Positions 18,510 through 28,206 of a DNA stretch of 64,000 bases are shown piece by piece. Where the stretch lies: positions 124,001 to 188,000 of the forward strand of contig CACYGX010000007.1 in the NCBI GenBank assembly GCA_902774055.1, read 5' to 3'. This DNA is from an uncultured Bacteroidales bacterium. Lineage in GTDB: Bacteria > Bacteroidota > Bacteroidia > Bacteroidales > Muribaculaceae. Below the pieces are notes generated by a model that was not told the DNA's origin, ran no database searches, and was given only the letters and a program-made list of their open reading frames with translations. Made by a program: the position numbers and the translations under genes. Every line of letters begins with the position of its first letter. Position 1 is the stretch's first letter.

Positions 18510-19580
18510 ATGGCCATCACCATCAACACCGGCGACCTCAAGACGATTCTCGAGACCACGCCATCAACACAAAACATCCTGCTCGTGGGAAAGCACGGCA
18601 TCGGAAAGAGTGAAATCATCACCCGCCACTTCGAGGAGAAGGGCATTCCTGTCATCGCCCTGTTCCTGGGGCAGATGAGTGACCCTGGCGACCTCATCGG
18701 ACTGCCCAACAAGGACGAGAAGACGGGCAAGACCGAGTTCATGCCGCCCTACTGGTTTCCCATGGATGACAAGCCCGTGGTGCTCTTCCTCGACGAGATG
18801 AACCGCGCACGCCCCGAAATCCTGCAATCGGTCATGGACCTGTCGCTCAACCGCAAACTGGCAGGACGTGCCCTGCCTCCCGGCAGCCGCGTCATCGCCG
18901 CAGTCAACGATGGTGAGGAGTACCAGTTGACCGACCTCGACCCCGCACTGGTGTCGCGTTTCAACGTCTATTTCTTCTCGCCCACAGTGGGAGAGTGGCT
19001 CTTCTGGGCCAAGCAGCACGATGTGGATCAGCGTGTCATCACCTTTATCGAGGAACACCCCGACGAACTCGAGAAGAACGTGGACATCAACAAGGGCACC
19101 TTTGACAAGACGCCCGACCGCCGCGCGTGGGTGCGCGTTTCGGGCCTGCTCAAGGGGCTCAACGACAACATCGACATGAACCGACTCGCCAAAATGATTA
19201 CCGGCGTAATTGGTGCCCGCTCGGCGTCGATGTTCATGCAGTCGTTGAACCAGTCGCGCATGCTCACCGCCCGTGAGGTGCTCCATGACTTTGTCGCCTG
19301 CCAGCAGGAACTCTCGACCTACACCATGCCCCAAATCGCCATCATCAACGAGGGCATCTACCAGGTGCTGGAACTCGGTGTGAGCAAGGACGAGAAGGAG
19401 GCTGTGGGACGCAACCTGATTCGCTATATCCACTGGATGCTGAGCAATGGCCGCCAAGAGGCTATTGCCCACTTCGCATCATTCTTTGAGAACGCGACCT
19501 ACCCCAACGCTAACGCCTATATCATGATGGATTGCCGCGACGCGTTGCAGTTGATCAACCAGATGATTGCCAACCTATGA
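18510..19580 (+). CDS. MoxR-type AAA+ ATPase
   Basis: The 356-residue protein has Walker A GKHGIGKS (27-34), Walker B VVLFLDEMNRA (Asp95/Glu96), a sensor-like IAAVNDG and the ...LDPALVSRF arginine-finger region. MoxR ATPases act as chaperones that mature or assemble protein complexes, usually together with a VWA protein, as seen here. The stop codon overlaps the start of the VWA gene (ATGA), so the two are translationally coupled. Confidence 0.88.
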   Translation: MAITINTGDLKTILETTPSTQNILLVGKHGIGKSEIITRHFEEKGIPVIALFLGQMSDPGDLIGLPNKDEKTGKTEFMPPYWFPMDDKPVVLFLDEMNRARPEILQSVMDLSLNRKLAGRALPPGSRVIAAVNDGEEYQLTDLDPALVSRFNVYFFSPTVGEWLFWAKQHDVDQRVITFIEEHPDELEKNVDINKGTFDKTPDRRAWVRVSGLLKGLNDNIDMNRLAKMITGVIGARSASMFMQSLNQSRMLTAREVLHDFVACQQELSTYTMPQIAIINEGIYQVLELGVSKDEKEAVGRNLIRYIHWMLSNGRQEAIAHFASFFENATYPNANAYIMMDCRDALQLINQMIANL

Positions 19581-20776
19581 CCGTAGGCGAACGCATAAAG
19601 ACTCTGTCTCAGGATTGGTACCTCACCGAGCCGCTGCTGTTTGCTGTATTGTGCACCCATGCGCTCAAGCGCAACGACAACATGGGCTGCGACATGAGAT
19701 GCGGCAAGGGGCTTATCGAGTACAATCCCGAGCGCCTGGAGCAATTCGATGATAACCAGTTGGCGCTCAGGCTCAAGGCCGAGGTAGTGCGCATCATCCT
19801 CAAGCACCCTTATCAGCGCCAGCCCTACAATCCGCGCCGCGACGTGATGCGCCTGTCGAGCGACCTCACCTTGTGTGACAACCTTGAGGGCATGGACACC
19901 ATCGGTCTGGAACCGCCTAGGATTTTCGACATTCCCCGCGACCAAGCCTTTGAGCAATACTATTCGCTCATGGCCGACCAAGTGGTCCAACTCGAGCAGA
20001 ATGCCGACGGCGAAGGCATTCCCATCGACATGAATCTGCCAGGTGACGGGCAAGGCGATGGCGACAGCGATGGCGATTTGACCGACAGTCTGCTCGACGC
20101 CGACGCCGGAGCCTCGCTCTGGGAAGAGGACGAACTCATGAGCGAGAAGGTCAACCACGAGATTGAGACCGCACAGCGATGCAATCAGTGGGGGTCACTT
20201 GGCGGCGACCTCAAGGCACTCATCGAGAGCACATTGGTGAGCAAGCAGAACTTCCGCGCCATCCTGAGCCAGTTCCGCGCCTCCATCTTGAGCACTAAGC
20301 GCCACTTGACCCGCATGAGGCCCAACAGGCGCTATGGTTTTGATGCGATGGGCAGCCAGTATGCCTACAGCACACGGTTGCTCGTGGCAGTAGATGTGAG
20401 CGGCAGCGTGCCCGACGAGGATATCAAGAAATTCCTTGCCGTCATCAACCGCTTTTTCAAGCAGGGCATCGAGAGCATCGAGGTAATCGAGTTTGACAGC
20501 AAAATCACGACAGAAAAACCCATCGCCCTCAAACAGGCCACCAACAGCATCCGTGTCACCGGGCGTGGCGGCACCAACTTCCAGCCGGCTATCGACTTCT
20601 ACTATGAACACGAGGAGTATGACGGCTTGGTCTTCCTGACCGACGGCTATGCCGCCATCCCCAAGCTCCCTGATGACAAGCGACACAAGCCCCTGGCCTG
20701 GATATTGACCACCAACGGCGGCAACGAGGATAACCTCAAGCCCCTGGGCCCCGTCGTCCGCATCACCGGACTGTGA
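19577..20776 (+). CDS. VWA-like (DUF2201-type) protein, MoxR partner
   Basis: The 399-residue protein has an N-terminal putative metallopeptidase-like region (about 1-130, MRCGKGLIEYNPERLE and the VRIILKHPYQR segment), an acidic Gly/Asp-rich linker (about 155-175), and a C-terminal VWA-like domain with the MIDAS motif DVSGS (Asp273) and FLTDGYA. The HExxH motif of active metallopeptidases is not visible: the corresponding stretch reads RIILKHPYQR, so the peptidase part is probably inactive. ATGA overlap with the MoxR gene fixes the start at 19577. A hairpin terminator follows. Confidence 0.85.
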   Translation: MTVGERIKTLSQDWYLTEPLLFAVLCTHALKRNDNMGCDMRCGKGLIEYNPERLEQFDDNQLALRLKAEVVRIILKHPYQRQPYNPRRDVMRLSSDLTLCDNLEGMDTIGLEPPRIFDIPRDQAFEQYYSLMADQVVQLEQNADGEGIPIDMNLPGDGQGDGDSDGDLTDSLLDADAGASLWEEDELMSEKVNHEIETAQRCNQWGSLGGDLKALIESTLVSKQNFRAILSQFRASILSTKRHLTRMRPNRRYGFDAMGSQYAYSTRLLVAVDVSGSVPDEDIKKFLAVINRFFKQGIESIEVIEFDSKITTEKPIALKQATNSIRVTGRGGTNFQPAIDFYYEHEEYDGLVFLTDGYAAIPKLPDDKRHKPLAWILTTNGGNEDNLKPLGPVVRITGL

Positions 20777-20798
20777 TACTGAAATGACTGAAAATATT

Positions 20799-20835
20799 AG
20801 TGGTGACGCAAAATTTTGCGCCTCCACTTTTTTTT
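20799..20835 (+). terminator. Terminator of the MoxR/VWA transcript
   Basis: AGTGG/CCACT outer stem and CGCAAAA/TTTTGCG inner stem, followed by eight or more T (20828-20835). The next promoter starts only 3 nt further on. Confidence 0.75.
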
Positions 20836-20837
20836 CG

Positions 20838-20845
20838 TACCTTTG
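20838..20845 (+). promoter_or_regulatory. Promoter of the topoisomerase A subunit gene
   Basis: TACCTTTG matches TANNTTTG; ATG 23 nt downstream. Confidence 0.6.
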
Positions 20846-20868
20846 CGGGTTAAATCACCGTAATTGAT

Positions 20869-23613
20869 ATGAAGAAAGACGACGACGAACTGGAAGGCAA
20901 GGAGCAACAGGAGCCCAACGAGGACAATGCCCAAGACGATATCAACCCCACCCCCGAGGATGGCGGTGAAGGCGGCGAGCCTCAAGCCCATTCTTCCTAC
21001 CAGGTACCCAAGGATAAAAAACTGCAACTGAGCGGCATGTACGAGAACTGGTTTCTCGACTATGCCTCCTATGTGATTCTGGAGCGTGCCGTGCCCCACA
21101 TCGAGGACGGCTTCAAGCCCGTGCAACGACGCATCATGCACGCCATGAAGGAGGCCGACGACGGCCACTTCAACAAGGTGGCCAACATCGTGGGTCTGAC
21201 GATGCAGTATCACCCCCATGGCGACGCGTCGATCTATAGTGCACTGGTGCAGCTGGGCCAAAAGGAGTTGCTCATTGACACCCAGGGTAACTGGGGTAAC
21301 ATCCTCACGGGCGATGGCGCTGCTGCCGGCCGTTATATCGAGGCCCGCCTGAGCGAGTTCGCCCTGGATGCAGTCTATAACGCCAAGGTGACCGACTGGG
21401 GTCTCTCCTATGACGGTCGCAAGCGTGAGCCGCTCACCCTGCCCGCCAAGTTCCCCTTGCTGCTGACCCAGGGTGCCGAGGGTATCGCCGTCGGTCTGTC
21501 GTGCAAGATTTTGCCTCATAACTTCAACGAGGTCATCGATGCCGCGGTGAGCTACCTGCGTGGCGAGGAATTCCACCTCTACCCCGACTTCCAGACGGGC
21601 GGCTACGTTGACGTGAGCCACTACAATGACGGTGAGCGCGGCGGCTATGTGCGCGTGAGGGCAAAAATCGAAAAACTCGACAATAAGACCCTGCTGGTCA
21701 AGGATGTGCCCTACGGCAAAACCACGGGCACCGTCATCGAGTCCATCCTCAAGGCCGGGGAGCGCGGAAAAATCAAGATCCGCAAGGTCGAGGACAACAC
21801 CAGCGCGACGGCCGAAATTATCGTCTCGCTGCAAGCGGGCACGAGCAGCGATATCGCTATCGACGCCCTCTATGCCTTTACCGACTGCGAAATTTCCATC
21901 TGGCCCAACTGCTGCGTCATCAAGGACCAGAAACCGCAGTTCCTCACCGTGAGCGACGTGCTGCGCTATAGCGTGGACCGCACACGCGACATTCTGCGCC
22001 AGGAACTCGAAATCCAGCGCGGCGAGACGATGGAAACGCTGCACAACGTGTCGCTGGAGAAAATCTTTATCGAGGAGCGCATCTACAAGGACAAGGAATT
22101 TGAGAACGCCAAGGACCAGGAACGCGCCCTCAAGCACATCGACAAGCGCCTGACACCCTTCAAACCGCAGTTCTACCGCGAAATCACCCAGGATGACCTG
22201 CTGCGCCTGCTCGAAATACCTATGAAGCGCATCCTCAAGTACAACAGCGACAAGGCCGACGAGAACATCGCGCGACTCAAAGACCGCGTCAAGGACATCG
22301 ACAACAAACTGGCCCACCTCACCGACTACACCATCGAGTGGTTTGAGGGCCTGAAGACGAAATATGGCGCCAAGTATCCGCGCCGCACCATTATCCGCGA
22401 GTTTGACACCATCGTCGCCAGCAAGGTCGCCGAGGCCAACCAGAAGCTCTATATCAACCGCGCCGACGGCTTCATCGGCACGGGACTGAAGAAGGACGAG
22501 TTTGTGTGCAACTGCTCGGACATCGACGATATCATCATCTTCTACAAGGATGGCAAGTTCAAGGTCACCAAGGTGGCCGACAAGATCTATGTGGGCAAGA
22601 ACGTGCTCTACCTGAACGTGTTCAAGAAGGGCGACAACCGCACCATCTACAACGTCCTCTATCAGGACGGCCGCGGGGGCACGACCTTCATGAAGCGCTT
22701 TGCCGTCACGGGCATCACCCGCGACAAGGAGTATGACATCACCCAGGGCAAGCCGGGCAGCAAAATCACCTGGTTCACAGCCAATCCCAACGGCGAGGCC
22801 GAGGTGCTGCGCATCACGCTCAAGCCCAAGTTCAGGCTGAAAATCCTGCAATTTGACGTGGACCTGGCCGAACTCGCCATCAAGGGCAAGCAGGCACGCG
22901 GCAACATCGTCACCAAGAACGAGGTGCACCGCATCTCGCTCAAGGAGGCGGGACAATCGACCCTGGGCGACCGCGAGGTGTGGTTCGACCCGGACATCCT
23001 GCGCATCAACTACGAGGGACACGGCAACTCGCTGGGTCTGTTCGGCGGCGATGACCGCATCGTGGTCATCATGCAGAATGGCGATTACTACACCACCAGC
23101 GCCGAGGCCACCAACCACTATGACGAGGGCATCCTGCGCATCGAGAAATTTGTCCCCGACAAGGTGTGGACCGCCGTGCTCGACGATGCCGACCAGGGAC
23201 ACCCCTACATCAAGCGTTTCACCCTCGAGGACAACGCCAAGAAGCAGAGCATCATCGGCACGAACCCCGACTCCAAGTTGCTGCTGTTGAGCGACGAGCC
23301 GTGTCCGCGCTTTGAGGTGAAGATGGGCGGCAGTGACGCCTTCCGCGAGCCGTTTATCATCGATGCCGAGGAGTTTATCGGCGTTAAGACGTTCAAGGCC
23401 AAGGGCAAGCGTGTCACCAACTGGGAGGTAGCCACCATCACCGAGGTCGAACCACGCGAACCGGCTCCTGTCGAGGAAGCGACTTCGACCATAGCCCCGA
23501 CCGACGACCAAGGCGCTGACGTCAGCCCGTCATCAGATGGCATCAGCCAGGACGAAGTCCTCGACGAGTTCACTGGCCAGCAGCGCATCCCATTTGACGA
23601 CATCGACAATTAG
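20869..23613 (+). CDS. parC: Type IIA DNA topoisomerase A subunit (topoisomerase IV ParC-type)
   Basis: The 914-residue protein is the DNA-cleaving subunit that, with a ParE/GyrB partner, passes one duplex through another. An acidic N-terminal extension (about 1-45) precedes the winged-helix domain (YASYVILERAVPHIEDGFKPVQRRI). The catalytic tyrosine is Y156 in GRYIEARLSEFA. The C-terminal wing lacks a clear GyrA box (QRRGGKG), which favours ParC over GyrA; the long acidic C-terminus ends FTGQQRIPFDDIDN. No parE is adjacent in the window. Own promoter, own terminator at 23623. Confidence 0.88.
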   Translation: MKKDDDELEGKEQQEPNEDNAQDDINPTPEDGGEGGEPQAHSSYQVPKDKKLQLSGMYENWFLDYASYVILERAVPHIEDGFKPVQRRIMHAMKEADDGHFNKVANIVGLTMQYHPHGDASIYSALVQLGQKELLIDTQGNWGNILTGDGAAAGRYIEARLSEFALDAVYNAKVTDWGLSYDGRKREPLTLPAKFPLLLTQGAEGIAVGLSCKILPHNFNEVIDAAVSYLRGEEFHLYPDFQTGGYVDVSHYNDGERGGYVRVRAKIEKLDNKTLLVKDVPYGKTTGTVIESILKAGERGKIKIRKVEDNTSATAEIIVSLQAGTSSDIAIDALYAFTDCEISIWPNCCVIKDQKPQFLTVSDVLRYSVDRTRDILRQELEIQRGETMETLHNVSLEKIFIEERIYKDKEFENAKDQERALKHIDKRLTPFKPQFYREITQDDLLRLLEIPMKRILKYNSDKADENIARLKDRVKDIDNKLAHLTDYTIEWFEGLKTKYGAKYPRRTIIREFDTIVASKVAEANQKLYINRADGFIGTGLKKDEFVCNCSDIDDIIIFYKDGKFKVTKVADKIYVGKNVLYLNVFKKGDNRTIYNVLYQDGRGGTTFMKRFAVTGITRDKEYDITQGKPGSKITWFTANPNGEAEVLRITLKPKFRLKILQFDVDLAELAIKGKQARGNIVTKNEVHRISLKEAGQSTLGDREVWFDPDILRINYEGHGNSLGLFGGDDRIVVIMQNGDYYTTSAEATNHYDEGILRIEKFVPDKVWTAVLDDADQGHPYIKRFTLEDNAKKQSIIGTNPDSKLLLLSDEPCPRFEVKMGGSDAFREPFIIDAEEFIGVKTFKAKGKRVTNWEVATITEVEPREPAPVEEATSTIAPTDDQGADVSPSSDGISQDEVLDEFTGQQRIPFDDIDN

Positions 23614-23622
23614 TTTTCAACG

Positions 23623-23677
23623 ACAAGAAATACAAGAAATAGACCCCCATGTGCTATAATTGTATTTCTTGTTTTTA
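23623..23677 (+). terminator. Terminator after parC
   Basis: ACAAGAAATACAA (23623-23635) pairs with TTGTATTTCTTGT (23660-23672), followed by TTTT. It ends 12 nt before the next ATG, so the downstream gene may depend on readthrough or attenuation, since no separate promoter is obvious in that gap. Confidence 0.6.
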
Positions 23678-23688
23678 ATAAATTGGGA

Positions 23689-24492
23689 ATGAGACTATTA
23701 AGCATATTTTGTTGCCTTATTTTGGCGAGCGCGTTTGTCGCTCGGGCCGACGACAGCATCGCTGTCAGGCCCACCTTGGCCATGTGGACTGTGGACGCGG
23801 GCTATGCCTCGATTCACGACACCTACCTGACGCCCATCACCTACCAGGGCTGGGACCTTGCCCTGGGCTTTGAGGCCACACGTGCGGCACGCTTCGCGCC
23901 GGGCCGCTGGTTGTGGCAGTTGCAAGTGGGCGTCGATTACAACTACACCGAGAATCACGCTGGCAACAATCAGTTATACAAGCTTTTAGGAGACATTTCC
24001 TTCGACATGCAACGGCGCTGGCGCGACGTTTTCACGCCCCGACTCGACATGTCGGTGGGTCCGATGGCCCAAGTGCGGGCGGGCGTCATCTACAATCCTG
24101 CCAATAGCAACAACACCGTGTCGGCGCGCGCCCATGTCAATGCGGGCATCGCGGGCATGGCATCGTGGCGCTCTCGGCTGGGTCGCATGCCCATCATCCT
24201 GCGCTACCAGATGCAACTGCCTGTCGTGGGCGTGTTTTTCGCCCCCGAGTACGACGAGAGCTATTACGAGATCTACCTGGGCAACCGCCGCAACCTGGCC
24301 CACGTGGGCTGGTGGGGCAACCGCCTGGACATGACCAACTATCTGGGTGCCGACCTGCATCTGGGCACGACGATCCTGCGCATCGGCTACCGCGGCCGCA
24401 TCGAGCACTGGAACGTGAACAACCTAAAGGTCCACGACGTGAGCCACGCCCTGGTCCTGGGCATCGGCGCCAACCTCACCACAGTCAAATAA
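23689..24492 (+). CDS. DUF3316-family exported protein
   Basis: The 267-residue protein starts with a signal peptide (MRLLSIFCCLILASAFVARA) and continues as a beta-rich barrel-like sequence with aromatic-ended strands. The C-terminal part LGTTILRIGYRGRIEHW resembles the DUF3316 family of Bacteroidetes. Function unknown; a periplasmic or outer membrane location is inferred. The ATG at 23689 is preferred to a TTG six bases upstream. It precedes the S41 protease gene by 24 nt and is probably in one operon with it. Confidence 0.7.
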   Translation: MRLLSIFCCLILASAFVARADDSIAVRPTLAMWTVDAGYASIHDTYLTPITYQGWDLALGFEATRAARFAPGRWLWQLQVGVDYNYTENHAGNNQLYKLLGDISFDMQRRWRDVFTPRLDMSVGPMAQVRAGVIYNPANSNNTVSARAHVNAGIAGMASWRSRLGRMPIILRYQMQLPVVGVFFAPEYDESYYEIYLGNRRNLAHVGWWGNRLDMTNYLGADLHLGTTILRIGYRGRIEHWNVNNLKVHDVSHALVLGIGANLTTVK

Positions 24493-24516
24493 ACAACAAT
24501 AAATACAATAAAAACC

Positions 24517-25614
24517 ATGCTATCCAGATTCATTCAAGCAACTAGGACAACAACCAACAACAAGAACAACAACCAGATATTATCATTCAAGAGCGTTGTT
24601 CCTGTTGTTCAACGTTGTTTATGTTGTTTGATCTTGTGTGGCCTGTGTTGGGGGTGTGCCGAGCAGGACGAGTGGCATGATGACCAGGTGGGCAACTTCG
24701 AGGCCCTGTGGTCCATCATGGACGAGCACTACAGCTTCTTTGACTACAAGCAGGTGGACTGGAACGAGGTGCACGCCCGCTATCGCGCCCTGGTGTCTAA
24801 CGAGATGACCGACAGGGAGTTGTTTGACGTCTGCGGCGACATGTTGAAGGAGTTGCGCGACGGACACACCAACCTCATCGCCAGCCATGACGTGTCGCGC
24901 TACTGGGTGTGGGAACAATGGCCCGTCAACTACGACGAACGCCTCATCGACCAGCACTACCTCAACTTTGACTACAAGAAGGCCTCGGGCATCAAGTACC
25001 AGATCCTGCCCGACAACTTCGGCTACATGTACTACAGCTCATTCTCCGACGGCATCGGCGAGGGCAACCTGGACCTGATCTTGAGTTACCTCTCGACCGC
25101 CGACGGCCTCATCATCGATGTGCGCGACAACGGCGGCGGCCTGCTCACCAACGTCGAGAAACTCGTCTCGCGCTTCATCGACCAGAAGATCCTCGCCGGC
25201 TACATCCGCCACAAGACCGGCAAGGGGCACAACGACTTCAGCGACCCCTATGCCTACTACTTCGAACCCACCAAGAACCACCTCCACTACCTCAAGCCTG
25301 TCGTCGTGCTCGCCAACCGCGGCTCGTTCAGCGCCACCAACAACTTCGTCTCCATCATGAAGGCGCTCGACCAGATCACCATCGTGGGCGACACCACGGG
25401 CGGCGGCTGCGGCCTGCCCTTCACCGGCGAGTTGCCCAATGGCTGGCGCGTGCGCTTCTCGTCATGCCCCATCATGGATGCCCAGGGACGGCTCACCGAG
25501 TTTGGCGTGGCACCTGACGTGCGCATCGACATGGACCCCGACGACCGCGCCCACGACGCCATCCTCGACGCTGCCATCCAGATCCTGGCCAACCAAACAC
25601 ACCAGCACTTTTAA
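24517..25614 (+). CDS. S41 family C-terminal-processing-type serine protease, lipoprotein
   Basis: The 365-residue protein has a hydrophobic run ending in the lipobox LCWGC (lipidated Cys47), then an S41 tail-specific-protease domain: LKELRDGHTNL, DGLIIDVRDNGGG, and the catalytic serine in RGSFSATNNF (Ser272), followed by VGDTTGGGCGLPF. No PDZ domain is evident. The N-terminus before the hydrophobic run is unusually long (about 26 residues, with Asn/Thr repeats), and its DNA forms an inverted repeat (24556-24609). No later Met gives a signal peptide, so the ATG at 24517 is kept. Confidence 0.85.
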   Translation: MLSRFIQATRTTTNNKNNNQILSFKSVVPVVQRCLCCLILCGLCWGCAEQDEWHDDQVGNFEALWSIMDEHYSFFDYKQVDWNEVHARYRALVSNEMTDRELFDVCGDMLKELRDGHTNLIASHDVSRYWVWEQWPVNYDERLIDQHYLNFDYKKASGIKYQILPDNFGYMYYSSFSDGIGEGNLDLILSYLSTADGLIIDVRDNGGGLLTNVEKLVSRFIDQKILAGYIRHKTGKGHNDFSDPYAYYFEPTKNHLHYLKPVVVLANRGSFSATNNFVSIMKALDQITIVGDTTGGGCGLPFTGELPNGWRVRFSSCPIMDAQGRLTEFGVAPDVRIDMDPDDRAHDAILDAAIQILANQTHQHF

Positions 25615-26047
25615 GCCCGTAGGGCTGCCAGATGCCCTAACAGTTCCTAACGGAGCCTATACCTGAAACTAAAGATTTTAACACATTTTTCTCCCCAAGA
25701 GGTGGATGTGGAGGCCCATTCTTGGCGCCCTAACGTGTACACAGTTTATAATTATGTCCGTTTTAACATATATTAACTGCCATAATAGACTATCGATGGA
25801 ACAATTATATCTATCTTTGTCTGCTAATTGCAAAGTTAATTTACATATTTTAGGGTTAATAGGGATTGACAATGCCCCCATAATAGATGTTCTGACATTC
25901 AACTCAACACCATGTGAGGTACGACTCACCCTTGCAAGGTCTTCACGCTGAAGGCTTTATCTCCAACCCCAAAGTATGAAAAACGATTGTATTAACAGGA
26001 TCCAAAACAAATAAAATATATTAATGATTTAATAATTTTTGTGGATT
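25615..26047 (+). promoter_or_regulatory. Intergenic region with the promoter of the secreted-protein pair
   Basis: This gap of about 430 nt is AT-rich and holds no gene. TATCTTTG at 25812-25819 matches TANNTTTG and would give a leader of about 225 nt. A weak hairpin TAGGGC/GCCCTA lies at 25623-25642, just after the S41 gene. Confidence 0.5.
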
Positions 26048-28192
26048 ATGATGAACAAAAAAATCTTAACAATGCTGTTCGGTCTGCTACTCGCAGTAGG
26101 CTGGACAAGTGATGCGTCAGCACAACGCCTTTCCATGAAGAAGGTTCATGCTACGCACACGATGGAACTCAACTGTGAGAACCCTCGGGATGCTCATGGC
26201 GAGGCTCTTACCAATCGGTTCTCCCCGGGTGAGATGCTTAATGCACCTAAGCGCTCTCAGAACTTCAATTTCACTGCCAGCGCTGTTCATGACAAGGCTT
26301 GGTACGAGAACCTGGCTCCCGTCACTTGGAATGGCAACAGCAAGTTGCTCACCGAGCCCTTCACTGATCCTGACGGTATGATTGCACTGTTAAAACGCAT
26401 TTATACCGATCGGACTATCCCAGGTGCCAAGTACTCTGAAGCTTGGGGCTGTGATATTCCTTACCAGACTATCCAATACGGTTGGAATATCCTGGGCACT
26501 AACTACAATGAGGGGGTTACAATCACCACCAACGGCTATTGTGGCCTTTACCAAATTGCCATCACAGATGGACGTGGGGAAGTATTAAATTATTGGGATT
26601 ATACTGAGCATGGAACAACACTTCCGTCAACTTGGACAGCGACCGGAACCTTGACGGATGAATATTATTCCTACACTGTCTTGCCCCATTTCAACAATGG
26701 TGGAACTATAACCATTCCTGCAAGTGAATTGCAGAATGATTATGGCTATGCCGAAGTTGTTGTTTTCGCCGCAAACTGGTACTCGTCCAATACCGATTAT
26801 AAAGCCACAATGCAGCTCGGTAATTCTACTTATGGATACAGTAATTATAACAATGTGCCATATAGCGATGATACCGTTTATGGCTACGACTTTGGTGTCC
26901 CTGGAACCATGACGCCTCCTGATGAGAATGGTTACACTGTAATGCTGGTTAAACTCTATGACGGCAAGAACCCTAACGACCTTACCCATCCGACTGATAG
27001 CGCACCCGCATTCACTCATTCTGAAGCCGAGTTGCGCAGCTATTTCGAGACCTATGTCAAGGAAATTCAGCTCTTGACCGGCGGTCTGCGCGTGGGCGAG
27101 GGCACCGACAAGGCTGGTACCGCATTCACCTACTCAGGTGACTTGAACCGCTTCTTCTTTATCGGCAAGGGTAAAATGAGATACCAGTGCTCTATCGATT
27201 CCTTACCCTATTTTGATGCTGCTCCTTTCTACAGCATGTATGAGGAGTTCAGTCCCACCACCTCAGGCGCTGAACAAGATGAGGTCACCGACTTCTTTGA
27301 CAAGATGAGGCAAGAGGAAACCTATGCCGTGCAACATGACTGCTTAAGTGTAAACTACTTGCAACACTACTTCTCGATGTCGGGTAAAATGGGCACCAAC
27401 GAAAACCCCATTTCTAACCTCGTGTTCTACATTCCTGACAGACGAGGAAACAATGCTGACTGGCGCACCTATAATCCTGCCCATCAACCCGAGGTCGGCA
27501 TGTACATCATCCACCTGAATGCTGCTGTTCAGGCAATTCCCGACGATCCTGACCACTACAACGTGAATGTAACTTGGACCTCCAACCTGGGTCAAATCGC
27601 TGGCGACACCGAAGTGCCACAGATCTATTACCTCTTTGCCACCTATGAGAACGGCACGACCGTGCTGTTGACACCCAACGGCACAAACGGCACAGATGAT
27701 TTATCCTATCTCCACAATGTGGACACCGGTGACCCCAACGGCTACCCGATTTCCTATTATGTTATCGGTATGCCCTTCGTTGACGATAACAATGATGGCA
27801 TCAACGATTACACCGGCACCAATGTTTTCGACGAAATCGACACCGACTTCCAGGCCAAGAGTAACACCGAAACGGTCAACATCCCTGGTAAGAACGACTT
27901 TGTCAACCTGGAGAGGGTTCGCTACGAGAGCGACTATGACGTTGTGGACGAGTTGAACTACTACCGCAACTTCTTTACCGTCAAGAACATCCCGACTACG
28001 GGCACCAATGGCGTCACCAAGGATTACGTCGGAACGAACGGTAAATCGCTCGTACTGTTACGCGGTGGCGATAAAGTTATCTACCTCGACCTCAAGATGG
28101 AGGGCGACAAGTGCTACTACCGCTTCAGGTATGTTGACCGTACCATCGAGGACGGTTACAACGAGGATGGCAACAAAAACACTAACAACTAA
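26048..28192 (+). CDS. Large secreted protein, N-terminal half homologue of the 32.5-kb protein
   Basis: The 714-residue protein has a signal peptide (KKILTMLFGLLLAVGWTSDASAQ). Its body matches the first about 525 residues of the protein at 32548: both share the TEPFTDPDGMIALLKRIYTD/DPYQMYDMLKWVYCN block, LLTGGLRVGEG-type, LNRFFFIGKGKMRYQC, HYFSMSGKMG, and PEVGMYIIHL blocks. The sequence stops where the longer protein continues into its second half, and has no sorting-type tail. Function unknown; an extracellular or surface location is inferred. The next gene starts 14 nt downstream and carries the missing second half. Start: ATG at 26048 or 26051. Confidence 0.72.
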   Translation: MMNKKILTMLFGLLLAVGWTSDASAQRLSMKKVHATHTMELNCENPRDAHGEALTNRFSPGEMLNAPKRSQNFNFTASAVHDKAWYENLAPVTWNGNSKLLTEPFTDPDGMIALLKRIYTDRTIPGAKYSEAWGCDIPYQTIQYGWNILGTNYNEGVTITTNGYCGLYQIAITDGRGEVLNYWDYTEHGTTLPSTWTATGTLTDEYYSYTVLPHFNNGGTITIPASELQNDYGYAEVVVFAANWYSSNTDYKATMQLGNSTYGYSNYNNVPYSDDTVYGYDFGVPGTMTPPDENGYTVMLVKLYDGKNPNDLTHPTDSAPAFTHSEAELRSYFETYVKEIQLLTGGLRVGEGTDKAGTAFTYSGDLNRFFFIGKGKMRYQCSIDSLPYFDAAPFYSMYEEFSPTTSGAEQDEVTDFFDKMRQEETYAVQHDCLSVNYLQHYFSMSGKMGTNENPISNLVFYIPDRRGNNADWRTYNPAHQPEVGMYIIHLNAAVQAIPDDPDHYNVNVTWTSNLGQIAGDTEVPQIYYLFATYENGTTVLLTPNGTNGTDDLSYLHNVDTGDPNGYPISYYVIGMPFVDDNNDGINDYTGTNVFDEIDTDFQAKSNTETVNIPGKNDFVNLERVRYESDYDVVDELNYYRNFFTVKNIPTTGTNGVTKDYVGTNGKSLVLLRGGDKVIYLDLKMEGDKCYYRFRYVDRTIEDGYNEDGNKNTNN

Positions 28193-28206
28193 ACACGAAA
28201 TAAGCG

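Noticed and set aside
20797-23511. An open frame of about 900 codons on the minus strand across parC
   Set aside because: It mirrors the topoisomerase gene and has the same shadow-type composition; no start signal or promoter.
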